Shown: positions 26,095 to 36,140, counted from the first letter of the stretch. The stretch: 64,000 nucleotides of DNA from Acidovorax sp. FHTAMBA (GCF_038958875.1 NZ_CP152407.1:131501-195500); one strand, 5' to 3'. Notes: generated by a model not told the origin, from the letters alone. A program made the numbers and translations.

Positions 26095-27153
26095 ATGGCC
26101 CTCATGGACTTCATCAAGAAACAGTTCATCGACATCCTGGAGTGGACCGAGGACGGCGATGGCACCCTGGCCTGGCGCTATCCGATGGCGGGGATGGAAA
26201 TCCAGAACGGCGGCACGCTGGTGGTGCGCGAGTCGCAGATGGCGGTGTTCGTCAACGAAGGCCAGGTGGCCGACGTGTTCGGCCCCGGCACCTACAAGCT
26301 GACCACGCAGACCCTGCCGGTGCTGACCTACCTGAAGAACTGGGACAAGCTGTTCCAGTCGCCCTTCAAGAGCGACGTGTACTTCTTCAGCACGCGCCAG
26401 CAGATCGACCAGAAATGGGGCACGCCCCAGCCCATCACCATCCGCGACAAGGACTTTGGCGCGGTGCGCCTGCGTGCGTTTGGCAACTACGCCTACCGCA
26501 TCGCCGACCCCAAGCTGTTCCACACCGAAATCTCGGGCACGCGCGACAGCTACCCCGTGGCCGACCTGGAAGGCCAGCTGCGCGGCATGGTGCTGCAGAA
26601 CATCAGCAACGCCATTGCGGGCAGCGGCCTGCCGTTTCTCGACCTGGCCGCCAACCAGGTGATGTTTGCCGAGGCGCTTGCCAAGGAACTCACCCCGCAC
26701 TTTGCCAAGATTGGCCTGGTCATCGAGAGCCTGACGGTGCAGAACGTCTCGCTGCCCGAAGAACTGCAGAAGATCCTCGACCAGAAGATCGGCATGGGCA
26801 TGGTCGGCAACGACATGGCCAAGTTCATGCAATACCAGACGGCGCAGGCCATTCCCAAGTTTGCCGAAGGCGGCGCGGGCGGTGGCGGCAGCGGTATTGC
26901 GGGTGACGCCATGGGCCTGGGCGCCGGGGTGGCACTGGGCCAGGTGCTGGCGCAGAACCTGGCACAAGGCCTGCAGACCCCCGTGGCACCCGCAGCGGCA
27001 GCGGCCGCCCAGGCCGCGGCGGCCCCGGTGGGCGTGAAGCCCGAGGACGTGATGGCCACGCTGGAGAAGCTGGGCGAGCTCAAGTCCAAGGGCATCCTGA
27101 CCCAGGAAGAGTTCGACGCCAAGAAGGCCGAACTGCTCAAGAAGCTGGTCTGA
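26095..27153 (+). CDS. SPFH-domain protein with C-terminal SHOCT (YdjI-like)
   Basis: A 352-residue protein whose first ~260 residues match the bacterial SPFH (stomatin/flotillin-like) proteins of the YdjI type: GGTLVVRESQMAVFVNEGQV, FGPGTYKLTTQTLPVL, and the FGNYAYRIADP region. An Ala/Gly-rich linker leads to a SHOCT helix pair (LGELKSKGILTQEEFDAKK). In Bacillus the YdjI protein joins a membrane stress complex with a PspA homologue and a zinc-ribbon protein; here the next gene also has zinc ribbons, which supports the analogy. It may mark or organise membrane microdomains. No PspA homologue is in the window. Confidence 0.87.
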   Translation: MALMDFIKKQFIDILEWTEDGDGTLAWRYPMAGMEIQNGGTLVVRESQMAVFVNEGQVADVFGPGTYKLTTQTLPVLTYLKNWDKLFQSPFKSDVYFFSTRQQIDQKWGTPQPITIRDKDFGAVRLRAFGNYAYRIADPKLFHTEISGTRDSYPVADLEGQLRGMVLQNISNAIAGSGLPFLDLAANQVMFAEALAKELTPHFAKIGLVIESLTVQNVSLPEELQKILDQKIGMGMVGNDMAKFMQYQTAQAIPKFAEGGAGGGGSGIAGDAMGLGAGVALGQVLAQNLAQGLQTPVAPAAAAAAQAAAAPVGVKPEDVMATLEKLGELKSKGILTQEEFDAKKAELLKKLV

Positions 27154-27162
27154 ACCCGGTCA

Positions 27163-27224
27163 CTATAAAAACAATAGCTGCTTGCGCTTGAGGGATAAGC
27201 GCCAGAGGCCAAGTTGGCTTCGAA
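27163..27224 (+). repeat. dispersed ~55-bp palindromic repeat, copy 6
   Basis: AAACAATAGCTGCTTGCGCT, GGATAAGCGCCAGAGGCC, AAGTTGGCTTCGAA. The clearest copy in the window; lies between the SPFH and DUF4178 genes. Confidence 0.85.
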
Positions 27225-27260
27225 CCGACCGTGCTGAACGGTGCAGGCAGCCCCCGCCCG

Positions 27261-28751
27261 ATGGCCACCGACCCCACCCAGCGTTACTACCGGGCGCCCT
27301 GCCCGGGCTGCGGCGCGCCGGTTGAATTCCGCAGCGCGCAGTCCACGCACGCCGTCTGCGGCTACTGCCAGAGCACCGTTGTGCGCAGCGGCGACGTGCT
27401 CACGCGCCTGGGCAAGATGGCCGAGCTGTTCGACGACCACAGCCCCCTGCAGCTCATGGCCAGCGGGCGCATCCAGCTTGACGGCAAGGATGTGCCCTTC
27501 ACCCTGGTGGGTCGCCTGCAATACAAAGGCGATGCAGGGGTCTGGACCGAATGGGCCGCCTTCCTGAACGATGGCACGTTGGCGACGCTGGGCGAGGACA
27601 ACGGTGCCTACGTCTTCACGCGCCCCATCGACCCCGGTCGCGAAATGCCTGAGCCCGAGCGCTTTCGCATCGGCACCACCACCGCCATCAACGGCAAGCC
27701 CTACAGCGTGGCCTACACGGGCCAGGCGTCGCTCATCTCGGCCCAGGGCGAGCTGCCCAAGCTGCCCCCGCTGGGCCAGCCCTTCGGCATGGTGGAGCTG
27801 CGCAGTGCCGATGGCGAAGTGGTCAGCATCGACTACGGCCACACCCCGCCCGGCGTGGAACGCGGCCGTGCCGTGCTGCTGGACGACCTGCAGCTCCAGG
27901 GCCTCAAGGACGAATCCGCCAAGGACGAGAAAGGCCGCCAGTTCAACTGCCCGCACTGCGGCGCGCCCGTGCAGGTGCAACTGGCCACCACCAAAAGCCT
28001 CACCTGCCGCTCGTGCGCCAGCATCATCGACCTCAGCAGCGGCGTGGGCGGCGAACTGCGCTCGGCCGAGCAGGACGAGCCCGTGCGCCCCATCATCCCG
28101 ATGGGCAGCAAGGGCCAGTTGCAGGGCGTGCACTGGCAGGTGGTGGGTTTTCAGCACCGCATGGGCGTGGAGCCGGGCGACGACGAACACTTTGGCTGGA
28201 GCGAATACCTGCTCTACAACCAGAAGCGCGGCTTTGCCTTTTTGGTCGATTCGGAAGAAGGCTGGAGCATGGTGCGCCCCACCACCGGCGCACCACAGAT
28301 GGCGGCCAATGGCCGCAGCGCCACCTACCTGGGCACCAAGTACGACCTCAAATACAGCTACGAGGCCGAAACCACCTACGTGCTGGGCGAGTTCTACTGG
28401 CAGGTCACGCGCGGGCAGAAAACCAGCAACCGCGACTTTGCCAGCGCCAAAGGCCTGCTGTCGATGGAGCAGACCCCGAGCGAGGTCACCTGGTCAAGCG
28501 GCGACAAACTGGCTAGCGACACCGTGGTTCAGGCCTTCAAGCTCCAGGACAAAAAAGACGTGCTCCAGCGCGACGACCCCGGTCCCTTTGTGGCCGCCAA
28601 GGGTGTGGGCTGTGCCACCATCATCCTGATCGCTGTGGTCATCCTCATCCTGCTCATCATCCTGAGCAATTGCTCCGGCTCGTCGGGCAGCGGCTACCGC
28701 AGCTCGGGCGGCTCTTTCGGCGGCTACTCGTCCGGCGGCAGCCACAAGTAG
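27261..28751 (+). CDS. DUF4178 membrane protein with two zinc ribbons
   Basis: The 496-residue protein starts with a zinc ribbon (CPGC, then CGYC), continues with a DUF4178 domain (VGRLQYKG, WTEWAAFLNDG), carries a second ribbon (CPHC, CRSC) near residue 230, a second DUF4178 domain (VVGFQHRMG, FGWSEYLLYN), and ends in one membrane helix (IILIAVVILILLIIL) and a Gly/Ser/Tyr-rich tail. I take the ATG at 27261; a GTG ten codons upstream is possible. The family is co-encoded with SPFH, DUF350 and aminopropyltransferase genes, as here, and is thought to be part of a membrane-associated stress assembly. No enzymatic residues are evident. Confidence 0.85.
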   Translation: MATDPTQRYYRAPCPGCGAPVEFRSAQSTHAVCGYCQSTVVRSGDVLTRLGKMAELFDDHSPLQLMASGRIQLDGKDVPFTLVGRLQYKGDAGVWTEWAAFLNDGTLATLGEDNGAYVFTRPIDPGREMPEPERFRIGTTTAINGKPYSVAYTGQASLISAQGELPKLPPLGQPFGMVELRSADGEVVSIDYGHTPPGVERGRAVLLDDLQLQGLKDESAKDEKGRQFNCPHCGAPVQVQLATTKSLTCRSCASIIDLSSGVGGELRSAEQDEPVRPIIPMGSKGQLQGVHWQVVGFQHRMGVEPGDDEHFGWSEYLLYNQKRGFAFLVDSEEGWSMVRPTTGAPQMAANGRSATYLGTKYDLKYSYEAETTYVLGEFYWQVTRGQKTSNRDFASAKGLLSMEQTPSEVTWSSGDKLASDTVVQAFKLQDKKDVLQRDDPGPFVAAKGVGCATIILIAVVILILLIILSNCSGSSGSGYRSSGGSFGGYSSGGSHK

Positions 28752-28792
28752 CGTGCGTCCATGTACACCAACGTTTTCAAGGAGATCACACC

Positions 28793-29014
28793 ATGATGGG
28801 AATCGAATGGCTCCGGCCCGCAGCCTTCCTCGGGTCCATGCTGTATGCGCTGATTGGCGTGGTCATCTTCTGGGTGTGCTTTGTCATCATCGACAAGATC
28901 ACCCCCGCCGACCTGTGGCGCGAAATCGTCGAGAAGCAGAACCAGGCCCTGGCCATGGTGGTGGCCGCGATGTGCCTGGGGATCAGCATCATCGTGGCGG
29001 CGGCCATCCACTGA
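28793..29014 (+). CDS. DUF350 membrane protein (YjfL-like)
   Basis: A 73-residue inner-membrane protein with two hydrophobic helices (FLGSMLYALIGVVIFWVCFV and ALAMVVAAMCLGISIIVAAA) joined by the conserved DLWREIVEKQNQALA loop of DUF350/YjfL. The ATG is preceded by AAGGAG. It follows the DUF4178 gene by 41 bases and belongs to the same cluster. DUF350 proteins recur with PspA-type, aminopropyltransferase and SPFH genes; function unknown. Confidence 0.88.
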   Translation: MMGIEWLRPAAFLGSMLYALIGVVIFWVCFVIIDKITPADLWREIVEKQNQALAMVVAAMCLGISIIVAAAIH

Positions 29015-29152
29015 GGCCGATGGGTGGGTACTGCCACCCCACCCGTGTGAAAATCCTGGCGCGCCACACTACACCACGGCGCAGTCCCCGCGTGACGGTC
29101 CCGGTGCCGCATGCCGTGCAATGTCCCCCGCGCCGCTTCACACCCCTTCCCC

Positions 29153-29947
<795 letters not shown>

Positions 29948-30023
29948 GAGGCCCTTGACAGATTGACGCCACCACGCACGGACCCGCCAAGCCTCCTCCG
30001 ATCGCCCCTGAGACCTACCCCGC

Positions 30024-31169
30024 ATGCCCACCCTCGACTGGCTCCACCGCGCCGCCGCCTTCTCTGTTGCCGATCAGGTGCCCTACCGCCTGCTGGAAAC
30101 CGTGTCGCACCACGGCAGCAGCGGCCAAAGTAGTCAACGCAACAGCACCGACAACCTGTTCATCCACGGCGACAACCTCGAAGCGCTCAAGGCCCTGCTG
30201 CCCTTTTACCGGGGCCGCATCAAGTGCATCTTTATCGACCTTCCCTACAACACCCAAAGCGCGTTTGCGCACTACGACGACAAGCTCGAACACAGCCAGT
30301 GGCTCAGCATGATGCTGCCCCGGCTGGAGCTGCTGCGGGATTTGCTGAGTGAGGACGGCTCCATCTGGGTGACCATTGACGACAACGAGCTGCACTATCT
30401 CAAGGTGTTGATGGATGAGGTGTTTGGGCGGGGGAATTTTGTGGCGAATGTGTTCTGGCAAAAGACACATACGCGTGAAAATCGGACAGACATTTCTGCA
30501 GTGCACGACCACCTGATAGTGGTTGCCAAGAATCGTGAAGGGTGGAAGGAAATCAGAAACATGCTGCACTCATCGGAAGAGCAGCTAGGCCGATTCACCA
30601 ATCCAGATGACGATCCTCGTGGCGTTTGGGCCTCTCTGCCTGCGCACGCGAAGGCAGAGAAAGGGCGGCGTGAAGCGCAGTTCTTCACGATCACGACACC
30701 TTCGGGACGAAAGATTGACCCACCTCCGGGCCGTTGCTGGAAGCCCGGCCGTTACCCCGCGCCGGTTCTGTCGCGCTACGCAGGGCGCTATCAATTCGCC
30801 AAACACTACTTTCCGGTGCTGGCCGAGCTGAAGGACGGTGGGGAAGAGTTTGTCTGCGCGCAGCAGATCGACAAGCACCCGCAAGTCAAACACTGGGTAC
30901 GCAATCTGGACACGGCCCCTTGCGGATTCGGTCTGCCCACATCGCGCGGGCGTTTTTACGCCGACTTTGTGGCCGAGCTGGCGGATGGCCGCGTGGCCTT
31001 GCTCGAATACAAAGGCGCCCATTTGCTGAACGATCCGTATGAGATCGAAAAGAGCCAAGTGGGTGCGTTGTGGGCGCAAACCAGCGGCGGTCGCGCGGTG
31101 TTCGGCTGGCTGACCAAGCAACAGGGCGGCAAAGACCTTCAGCAACAACTGGACGTGGTACTTGCATGA
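30024..31169 (+). pseudogene. in-frame fusion of a type III Mod N-terminus with a Res C-terminus
   Basis: Residues 1-239 match type III DNA methyltransferase (Mod): DNLFIHGDNLEALKALLPF, the catalytic motif region IDLPYNTQSAF, and PPPGRCW. From residue 240 the protein switches to the C-terminal nuclease part of the restriction subunit Res (FAKHYFPVLAEL, HPQVKHWVRNLD), including a PD-(D/E)xK-like D314 and E328-Y-K330. The helicase and the rest of Mod are missing, as if one deletion joined mod to res in frame. The DPPY motif reads DLPY, explained by one C-to-T change at 30241. The last four bases overlap the next start (ATGA). It is open and could be expressed, but methylation and restriction are unlikely. 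Confidence 0.85.
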
Positions 31170-32722
31170 CAGAGCCGCAGTCTGCGCCGCTGCAGGCACA
31201 AGGTCCGGCCCCCTCCGGCCCCCGCCCCATCGAAGTCGCCCTGCTCATCAGCGTGTTCGTGGTGGCCGCGTGCGGCCTGCTGTACGAGCTGGCGGCGGGC
31301 GCGCTGGCTTCCTATGTGCTGGGCGACTCGGTGCTGCAGTTCAGCACCATCATCGGCACCTACCTGTTTGCCATGGGCGTGGGCTCGTGGCTGTCTCGAT
31401 ATTTTGAGCGGCAACTGCCCGCGCACTTTCTGCGCATCGAGCTGCTGGTGGCGTTGATTGGCGGGCTGCTGCCGGCCACGCTGTTTCTGGCCAATGCGTA
31501 CACGCCCGGCGCGTTTCGCTTTTTGCTGTACGGCATGGTGCTGATGGTTGGCACGCTGGTGGGCCTGGAGATTCCGCTGGTCATGCGTATCTTGAAGCGC
31601 AACGTGGCGCTCAAGGACCTGGTCTCGCAGGTGCTCACGTTTGACTACCTGGGCGCGCTGGCGGTGTCGATGGCGTTTCCGCTGCTGCTGGTGCCGCACC
31701 TGGGGCTCATCCGCACGGGGCTGCTGTTTGGCGTGATGAACGCGGCCGTGGCGGTGTGGGCGGTTTGGCTGTTCCGGCACGAGCTGCGGCGCGTGAAGGC
31801 GCATGTGGCGGCGTGTGTGATGGTGCTGGGCATTCTGCTCGCGGCGCTGGCGGGCGCCGAGCACATCACGAGTTTTGCCGAAGACAAGTTTTATCAGGAC
31901 CGCATCGTGTTCAGCACCGCGTCGCCCTACCAGCGGATTGTGGTCACGCAGGGGCGTGCGGGGCACCGGCTGTACCTGAACGGCAACCTGCAGTTTGCGC
32001 AGGCCGACGAGTACCGTTACCACGAGGCCCTGGTCCACCCCGCGATGGCATCCCACGGCGCGCCCAAGAAGGTGGCAGTGCTGGGCGGCGGCGACGGCAT
32101 GGCGGTGCGCGAGATATTGAAGTACCCCTCGGTCGAATCCGTGACGCTGGTGGAGCTGGACCCGGCGATGACGACGATCTTCAGCGAGAACCCCACGCTC
32201 GCGCGGCTCAACGACCATGCCCTGCAAAACCCCAAGGTGAAGATCGTCAACACCGACGCGTTTGGCTGGCTGCAGGAAGGCCAGGACATGTTTGATGTGA
32301 TCGTGGTGGACTTTCCTGACCCCACCAATTTTTCCATCGGCAAGCTGTACACCAACAGCTTTTACGCGCTGCTGGACAGGCGCCTGGCCGCCAGCGGCTA
32401 TGCGGTGGTGCAGACCACGTCGCCGCTGGTGGCACGCCAGAGCTACTGGACAGTGGCGCAGACCATTGAATCCGTGGGCCTGCGGGCAGCGCCGTACCAC
32501 GCGCACGTGCCCAGTTTTGGCGAATGGGGTTTCATCATCGCCAGCCGCAGGCCCTGGCGGTTGCCTGATGCGCTGCCCGCAGACCTCCGGTTTCTGAGTG
32601 CCGACACATTGCCGCTGCTCTTTGACTTTCCGCTCGACATGGCGCGCGTGCCTGCCGAGGTGAACCGGCTGTCGAACCAGGCGCTGGTGCACACCTACGA
32701 ACGGGAATGGGGGAAACACTGA
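31166..32722 (+). CDS. membrane-bound polyamine aminopropyltransferase (spermidine synthase family)
   Basis: The 518-residue protein has about seven membrane helices in residues 20-225 (LLYELAAGALASYVLG is typical) followed by a spermidine synthase domain: YQRIVVTQ, LYLNGNLQFAQADEYRYHEA, the aminopropyl-donor-binding VAVLGGGDGMAVREIL, VTLVELDPAM and DVIVVDFPDP with catalytic Asp. It should move an aminopropyl group from decarboxylated SAM to an amine at the membrane; the acceptor is unknown. Its ATG overlaps the stop of the Mod-Res relic, so its translation may now be coupled to that reading frame. Part of the SPFH/DUF350 cluster, upstream of an FAD oxidoreductase. Confidence 0.9.
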   Translation: MTEPQSAPLQAQGPAPSGPRPIEVALLISVFVVAACGLLYELAAGALASYVLGDSVLQFSTIIGTYLFAMGVGSWLSRYFERQLPAHFLRIELLVALIGGLLPATLFLANAYTPGAFRFLLYGMVLMVGTLVGLEIPLVMRILKRNVALKDLVSQVLTFDYLGALAVSMAFPLLLVPHLGLIRTGLLFGVMNAAVAVWAVWLFRHELRRVKAHVAACVMVLGILLAALAGAEHITSFAEDKFYQDRIVFSTASPYQRIVVTQGRAGHRLYLNGNLQFAQADEYRYHEALVHPAMASHGAPKKVAVLGGGDGMAVREILKYPSVESVTLVELDPAMTTIFSENPTLARLNDHALQNPKVKIVNTDAFGWLQEGQDMFDVIVVDFPDPTNFSIGKLYTNSFYALLDRRLAASGYAVVQTTSPLVARQSYWTVAQTIESVGLRAAPYHAHVPSFGEWGFIIASRRPWRLPDALPADLRFLSADTLPLLFDFPLDMARVPAEVNRLSNQALVHTYEREWGKH

Positions 32723-32809
32723 GAAGCCTCCCTGAGCCGCTGTGTGTCGCCGTTATCAGCGAGCGTATGAAGGACGCGGCCGAATGCCAACGCCCGGAAA
32801 TCCAACAAT

Positions 32810-32869
32810 CCGTTCACGCTGAGCTTGTCGAAGCGCGGCGCAAGGCTTCGACAAGCTCAGCCCGAACGG
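32810..32869. repeat. inverted pair of GTTCGGGCTGAGCTTGTCGAAGC repeats
   Basis: Two arms, 32810-32834 and 32845-32869, of the sequence CGTTC(A/G)(C/G)GCTGAGCTT-GTCGAAGC face each other across ten bases and can form a long hairpin between the aminopropyltransferase and FAD oxidoreductase genes. A single arm recurs at 63068-63093. This is a REP-like element seen widely in proteobacteria (from memory); it may end or stabilise transcripts. Confidence 0.75.
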
Positions 32870-32950
32870 TGGTGGGTGGTTCAAGGCACTCAGCCCCCAC
32901 GGTGTTGGATGATTGACTGCAGATCCCTTTAAAAAAAGACACTCCACGCC

Positions 32951-34648
32951 ATGCAACGCCGCCATTTTCTCGCCACCGCTGCCGCCTCGGCCGCCATGGG
33001 CGTGCTGCTGCCAGGCTGCGAGCGCGCACCGCGCGCGCTGCAGGGCGGCTTCACCGGCATCGACATGGCGCGCGGGCACCAGCTACGCGACCTGCTCCAA
33101 ACCGGCAACTTGCCGGCGCCCACCGTGGTGCGCCGCGCGCAGGTCATCATCGCGGGCGGTGGCGTGGCGGGGCTTGCAGCGGCACGGTCGTTGCGGCTGG
33201 CGGGGGTGAACGACTTTGCACTGCTGGAGCTGGAAGACACCCCCGGCGGCAACAGCCGCGGCGGCGTGGTCAGCGGCATCGCCTGCCCGCTGGGCGCGCA
33301 CTATCTGCCCGTGCCCGGCGACGACGCGCGCGAGGTGCAGGACCTGCTCGAAGAACTGGGCCTGCGCCGCCGGGTGGCCGGGCGCTGGCAGTACGACGAA
33401 CGCCACCTGTGCCACAGCCCCCAGGAACGGCTGTTTTTTGACGGCGAGTGGCAGGAAGGCCTGCTCCCCGTGCAGGGCGTGGGTGAGGCCACACTGGCGC
33501 AGTACCGGCGCTTTGCCGTGGCGGTAGAGCGTGAGTCGAAGGCCGCGCGGTTTGCCATGCCCGCACTCAAGCTTTGGGGCACAAAACAACCGCTGGCGCC
33601 CGCCCATCAAGCGCTGGACGCTATTATTTTCAGTGTCTGGCTGGCGCAAGAAGGCTTGGACGACGAGCACCTGCTGTGGTACCTGAACTACTGCTGCCGC
33701 GACGACTATGGCGCGGGCACCGACCGGGTATCGGCCTGGGCGGGCATCCACTACTTTGCCAGCCGCCACGGCTTTCACGCGCCCGGCGATGCGGTGGACG
33801 AAGCGCGCGAGAGCGTGCTGACCTGGCCCGAGGGCAACGGCTGGATCACGCACCGGCTGGCCGAACCACTGCACACCGGGGGCCAGTTGCGCACCGCCAC
33901 CAGCGTGCTGCGCATCACCGAAAGCCGCCATGGCGTGCAAGTGGACGCCTTCAACCACGCCACTGGCAGTGTGGAACGCTGGCAGGCGCCGCGCTGCATC
34001 GTGGCGCTGCCGGTGTTTGTGGCGGCGCGGGTGGTGCAGAGCCCGCCCGCGTTCCTCGCCGCCGCCGCGCAGCGCCTGCAGTGGGCGCCCTGGCTGGTGG
34101 CCAACATCCACATCGACAGCCCGCTGACCGACCGCCCCGGCGCAGCGCCTGCATGGGACAATGTGCTCTACGCCGACCCCACCGCAGGCGGCCTGGGCTA
34201 CGTGAACGCCGGGCACCAGCGGCTGGACGTGGGCGCCGCCATGGCCGGGCCCACGGTGCTCAGCTACTACCAGGCGCTGGGCGATGTGCCCGATACTCGC
34301 CAGCAACTGGCCACGGCGCCCTGGCAACAGTGGGCCGACGCGGCGTTGACCGCCCTGGCCGTGCCGCACCCCGACCTGCGCCAGCGCGCCACGCGCGTGG
34401 ACATCACCCGCTACGGGCATGCCATGTCCATCCCGGTGCAGGGTACGCAGAGTTTTTTAAGCCAAATTGGCCTCCAGCGCTTATCTGGCAAGCGCAAACA
34501 GCTATCAAATGGTGAGCAAGCTGCCTGGATACCCACCCCCGCCACAGCGAGGCTCGCGTTTGCGCACAGCGACTGGTCGGGCTACTCGGTGTTTGAAGAG
34601 GCCTTCACGCGCGGGCATGGGGCGGGGCTGGTGGCAGCATCGGCCTGA
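32951..34648 (+). CDS. FAD-dependent oxidoreductase (amine-oxidase-like), Tat/lipoprotein signal
   Basis: The 565-residue protein starts with a twin-arginine, lipobox-bearing leader (MQRRHFLATA, cut before the Cys in LLPGC), so it is probably an exported lipoprotein. An FAD dinucleotide fold follows (VIIAGGGVAGLAAARSLR, ELEDTPGGNSRGG), then a substrate domain and the closing FAD motif SDWSGYSVFEEAFTRG. It resembles flavin amine oxidases, and its position directly after the aminopropyltransferase suggests a polyamine-like substrate (inference). Two segments inside the frame, at 33602-33635 and 34456-34510, match the dispersed repeat and are translated. A partial second copy lies at 36940-37761. 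Confidence 0.83.
   Translation: MQRRHFLATAAASAAMGVLLPGCERAPRALQGGFTGIDMARGHQLRDLLQTGNLPAPTVVRRAQVIIAGGGVAGLAAARSLRLAGVNDFALLELEDTPGGNSRGGVVSGIACPLGAHYLPVPGDDAREVQDLLEELGLRRRVAGRWQYDERHLCHSPQERLFFDGEWQEGLLPVQGVGEATLAQYRRFAVAVERESKAARFAMPALKLWGTKQPLAPAHQALDAIIFSVWLAQEGLDDEHLLWYLNYCCRDDYGAGTDRVSAWAGIHYFASRHGFHAPGDAVDEARESVLTWPEGNGWITHRLAEPLHTGGQLRTATSVLRITESRHGVQVDAFNHATGSVERWQAPRCIVALPVFVAARVVQSPPAFLAAAAQRLQWAPWLVANIHIDSPLTDRPGAAPAWDNVLYADPTAGGLGYVNAGHQRLDVGAAMAGPTVLSYYQALGDVPDTRQQLATAPWQQWADAALTALAVPHPDLRQRATRVDITRYGHAMSIPVQGTQSFLSQIGLQRLSGKRKQLSNGEQAAWIPTPATARLAFAHSDWSGYSVFEEAFTRGHGAGLVAASA
33602..33635 (-). repeat. dispersed repeat, half copy 7, inside a coding sequence
   Basis: CCCATCAAGCGCTGGACGCT followed by ATTATTTTC, very close to the half element at 63168-63192. 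It encodes part of the FAD oxidoreductase (AHQALDAIIF). Confidence 0.5.
34456..34510 (-). repeat. dispersed repeat, copy 8, inside a coding sequence
   Basis: GCCAAATTGGCCTCCAGCGC, TTATCTGGCAAGCGC, AACAGCTATCAAAT: all parts of the element are present and read through in frame as SQIGLQRLSGKRKQLSNG. The paralogue at 37570-37625 encodes the same protein region without the repeat's palindrome. Confidence 0.7.
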
Positions 34649-34781
34649 CTGGCACCACCGCGCCCGCGCGCGTGACGAGGCCGCGCCGCGTGGGCGTCAG
34701 AGTCGCGGTGAGAGTTGCGTCATGGCAGCGTCACGCAGCATCGGCATCGTGGCGGCTTTCCATCTGCCGTCATCCACCACC

Positions 34782-36140
34782 ATGTCCCGACTCTCTGCCC
34801 TTGCCGCCTGCGCCTTGCTGGCGTGCACCGCCACCAGCCCCGCAGCCATCGCCCAACAGGCCTACCCGGCCACGTTGTCAGGCCACGCCCTGCTGCCCGC
34901 CCTCACCATGATCGCCGCACCCCAGGACGCACCGCCGGATCTGCGGGTGGCGGGCAAGTTCACCACGCCCCGCCGTGTGGACGCCGTGGGTTCGGTACCC
35001 GGTCTCTCGGGTGGGCGCAACACCGGTGTTGCGCTGCCTTTCCAGGGGCAGCCTGTGCAGGGCCACTCGGGCATCAAGCGCATGGCCGATGGCAGCTTCT
35101 GGCTGCTGGCCGACAACGGGGCCGGCAGCAAGGCCAACTCGCCCGACTTCATGCTGCACCTGAGCCACTACACCGTGGACTTCCAAAGCGGCCAGTTCCA
35201 GCGCAAGAACACGGTGTTCCTGCACGACCCCGACAAGAAGGTGCCGTTTCGCATCACCCACGAAGGCACCGACAAGCGCTACCTGACGGGCGCCGACTTT
35301 GACCCCGAAAGCTTCCAGTTCGCCGGGGGCGCGCTGTGGATCGGCGAAGAGTTTGGCCCCTTCCTGATCAAGGCCGACCTGAACGGCAAGGTGCTGGCCG
35401 TGTTCGAAACCCAGGTGGACGGCAAGGTGGTGCGCTCGCCCGACGCCCCCGGCGTGTTGATGCCCGGCGCGCCCGATGCCAAACCCACACCGTTCGCGGT
35501 CAAGCGCTCCAAGGGTTACGAAGGCATGGCAGCGTCCAAGGACGGCAGCAAGCTGTATGCGATGCTGGAAGGCGCGCTGTGGAACGAGGACGCCAAAGCG
35601 TATGAAAACGTGGGCGGCAAGCAGTACCTGCGCGTGCTGGAGTTCGACGTGAAAAGCGAACAATGGACCGGCCGCCACTGGAAGTATGTGATGGAGGCCA
35701 ACCACCACGCCATCGGCGACTTCAACATGATCGATCAGACCACCGGTTTGATCATCGAGCGCGACAACGGCGAGGGCACGGCCGACAGGGCATGTCCTGC
35801 AGACCAAAAGCGCACGGACTGTTTCCACGACCTGGCCAGGTTCAAGCGCGTCTACAAGGTCGAAATGAGCGACGCCAACGTGGGCGGCGAAATCCGCAAG
35901 GTGGGCTACATCGACCTCATGAACATCCAGGACCCCAAGCGCCTGGCCAGGAAGCCGCTGAACAACGGCGTGTTGACCTTCCCGTTCTTCACCATCGAGA
36001 ACGTGGACATCGTGGACGGCACCCACATCGTGGTGGGCAACGACAACAACCTGCCTTTCAGCAGCAGCCGCGACCCCAACAAGGCGGATGACAACGAGCT
36101 GGTGCTGCTGGAAGTGGGCGGGCTACTGCAAGCCAAGTAA
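34782..36140 (+). CDS. esterase-like activity of phytase family protein (secreted)
   Basis: A 452-residue exported protein: signal peptide MSRLSALAACALLACTATSP with cut near AIAQ, then a six-bladed propeller-like domain of the phytase-like esterase family, with GHSGIKRMADGSFWLLADNG, IGEEFGPFLIKAD, SKGYEGMAAS and NDNNLPFSSSR as landmarks. Calcium-dependent phosphoester hydrolysis in the periplasm is the family's presumed activity. It follows the FAD oxidoreductase by 133 bases on the same strand and precedes ribE. The ATG at 34782 starts the signal peptide; the upstream open frame belongs to other sequence. Confidence 0.85.
   Translation: MSRLSALAACALLACTATSPAAIAQQAYPATLSGHALLPALTMIAAPQDAPPDLRVAGKFTTPRRVDAVGSVPGLSGGRNTGVALPFQGQPVQGHSGIKRMADGSFWLLADNGAGSKANSPDFMLHLSHYTVDFQSGQFQRKNTVFLHDPDKKVPFRITHEGTDKRYLTGADFDPESFQFAGGALWIGEEFGPFLIKADLNGKVLAVFETQVDGKVVRSPDAPGVLMPGAPDAKPTPFAVKRSKGYEGMAASKDGSKLYAMLEGALWNEDAKAYENVGGKQYLRVLEFDVKSEQWTGRHWKYVMEANHHAIGDFNMIDQTTGLIIERDNGEGTADRACPADQKRTDCFHDLARFKRVYKVEMSDANVGGEIRKVGYIDLMNIQDPKRLARKPLNNGVLTFPFFTIENVDIVDGTHIVVGNDNNLPFSSSRDPNKADDNELVLLEVGGLLQAK

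Noticed and set aside
31139..32719. Long minus-strand open frame opposite the aminopropyltransferase
   Set aside because: Composition (Arg, His, Gln) is that of an antisense frame; the plus strand carries clear motifs.
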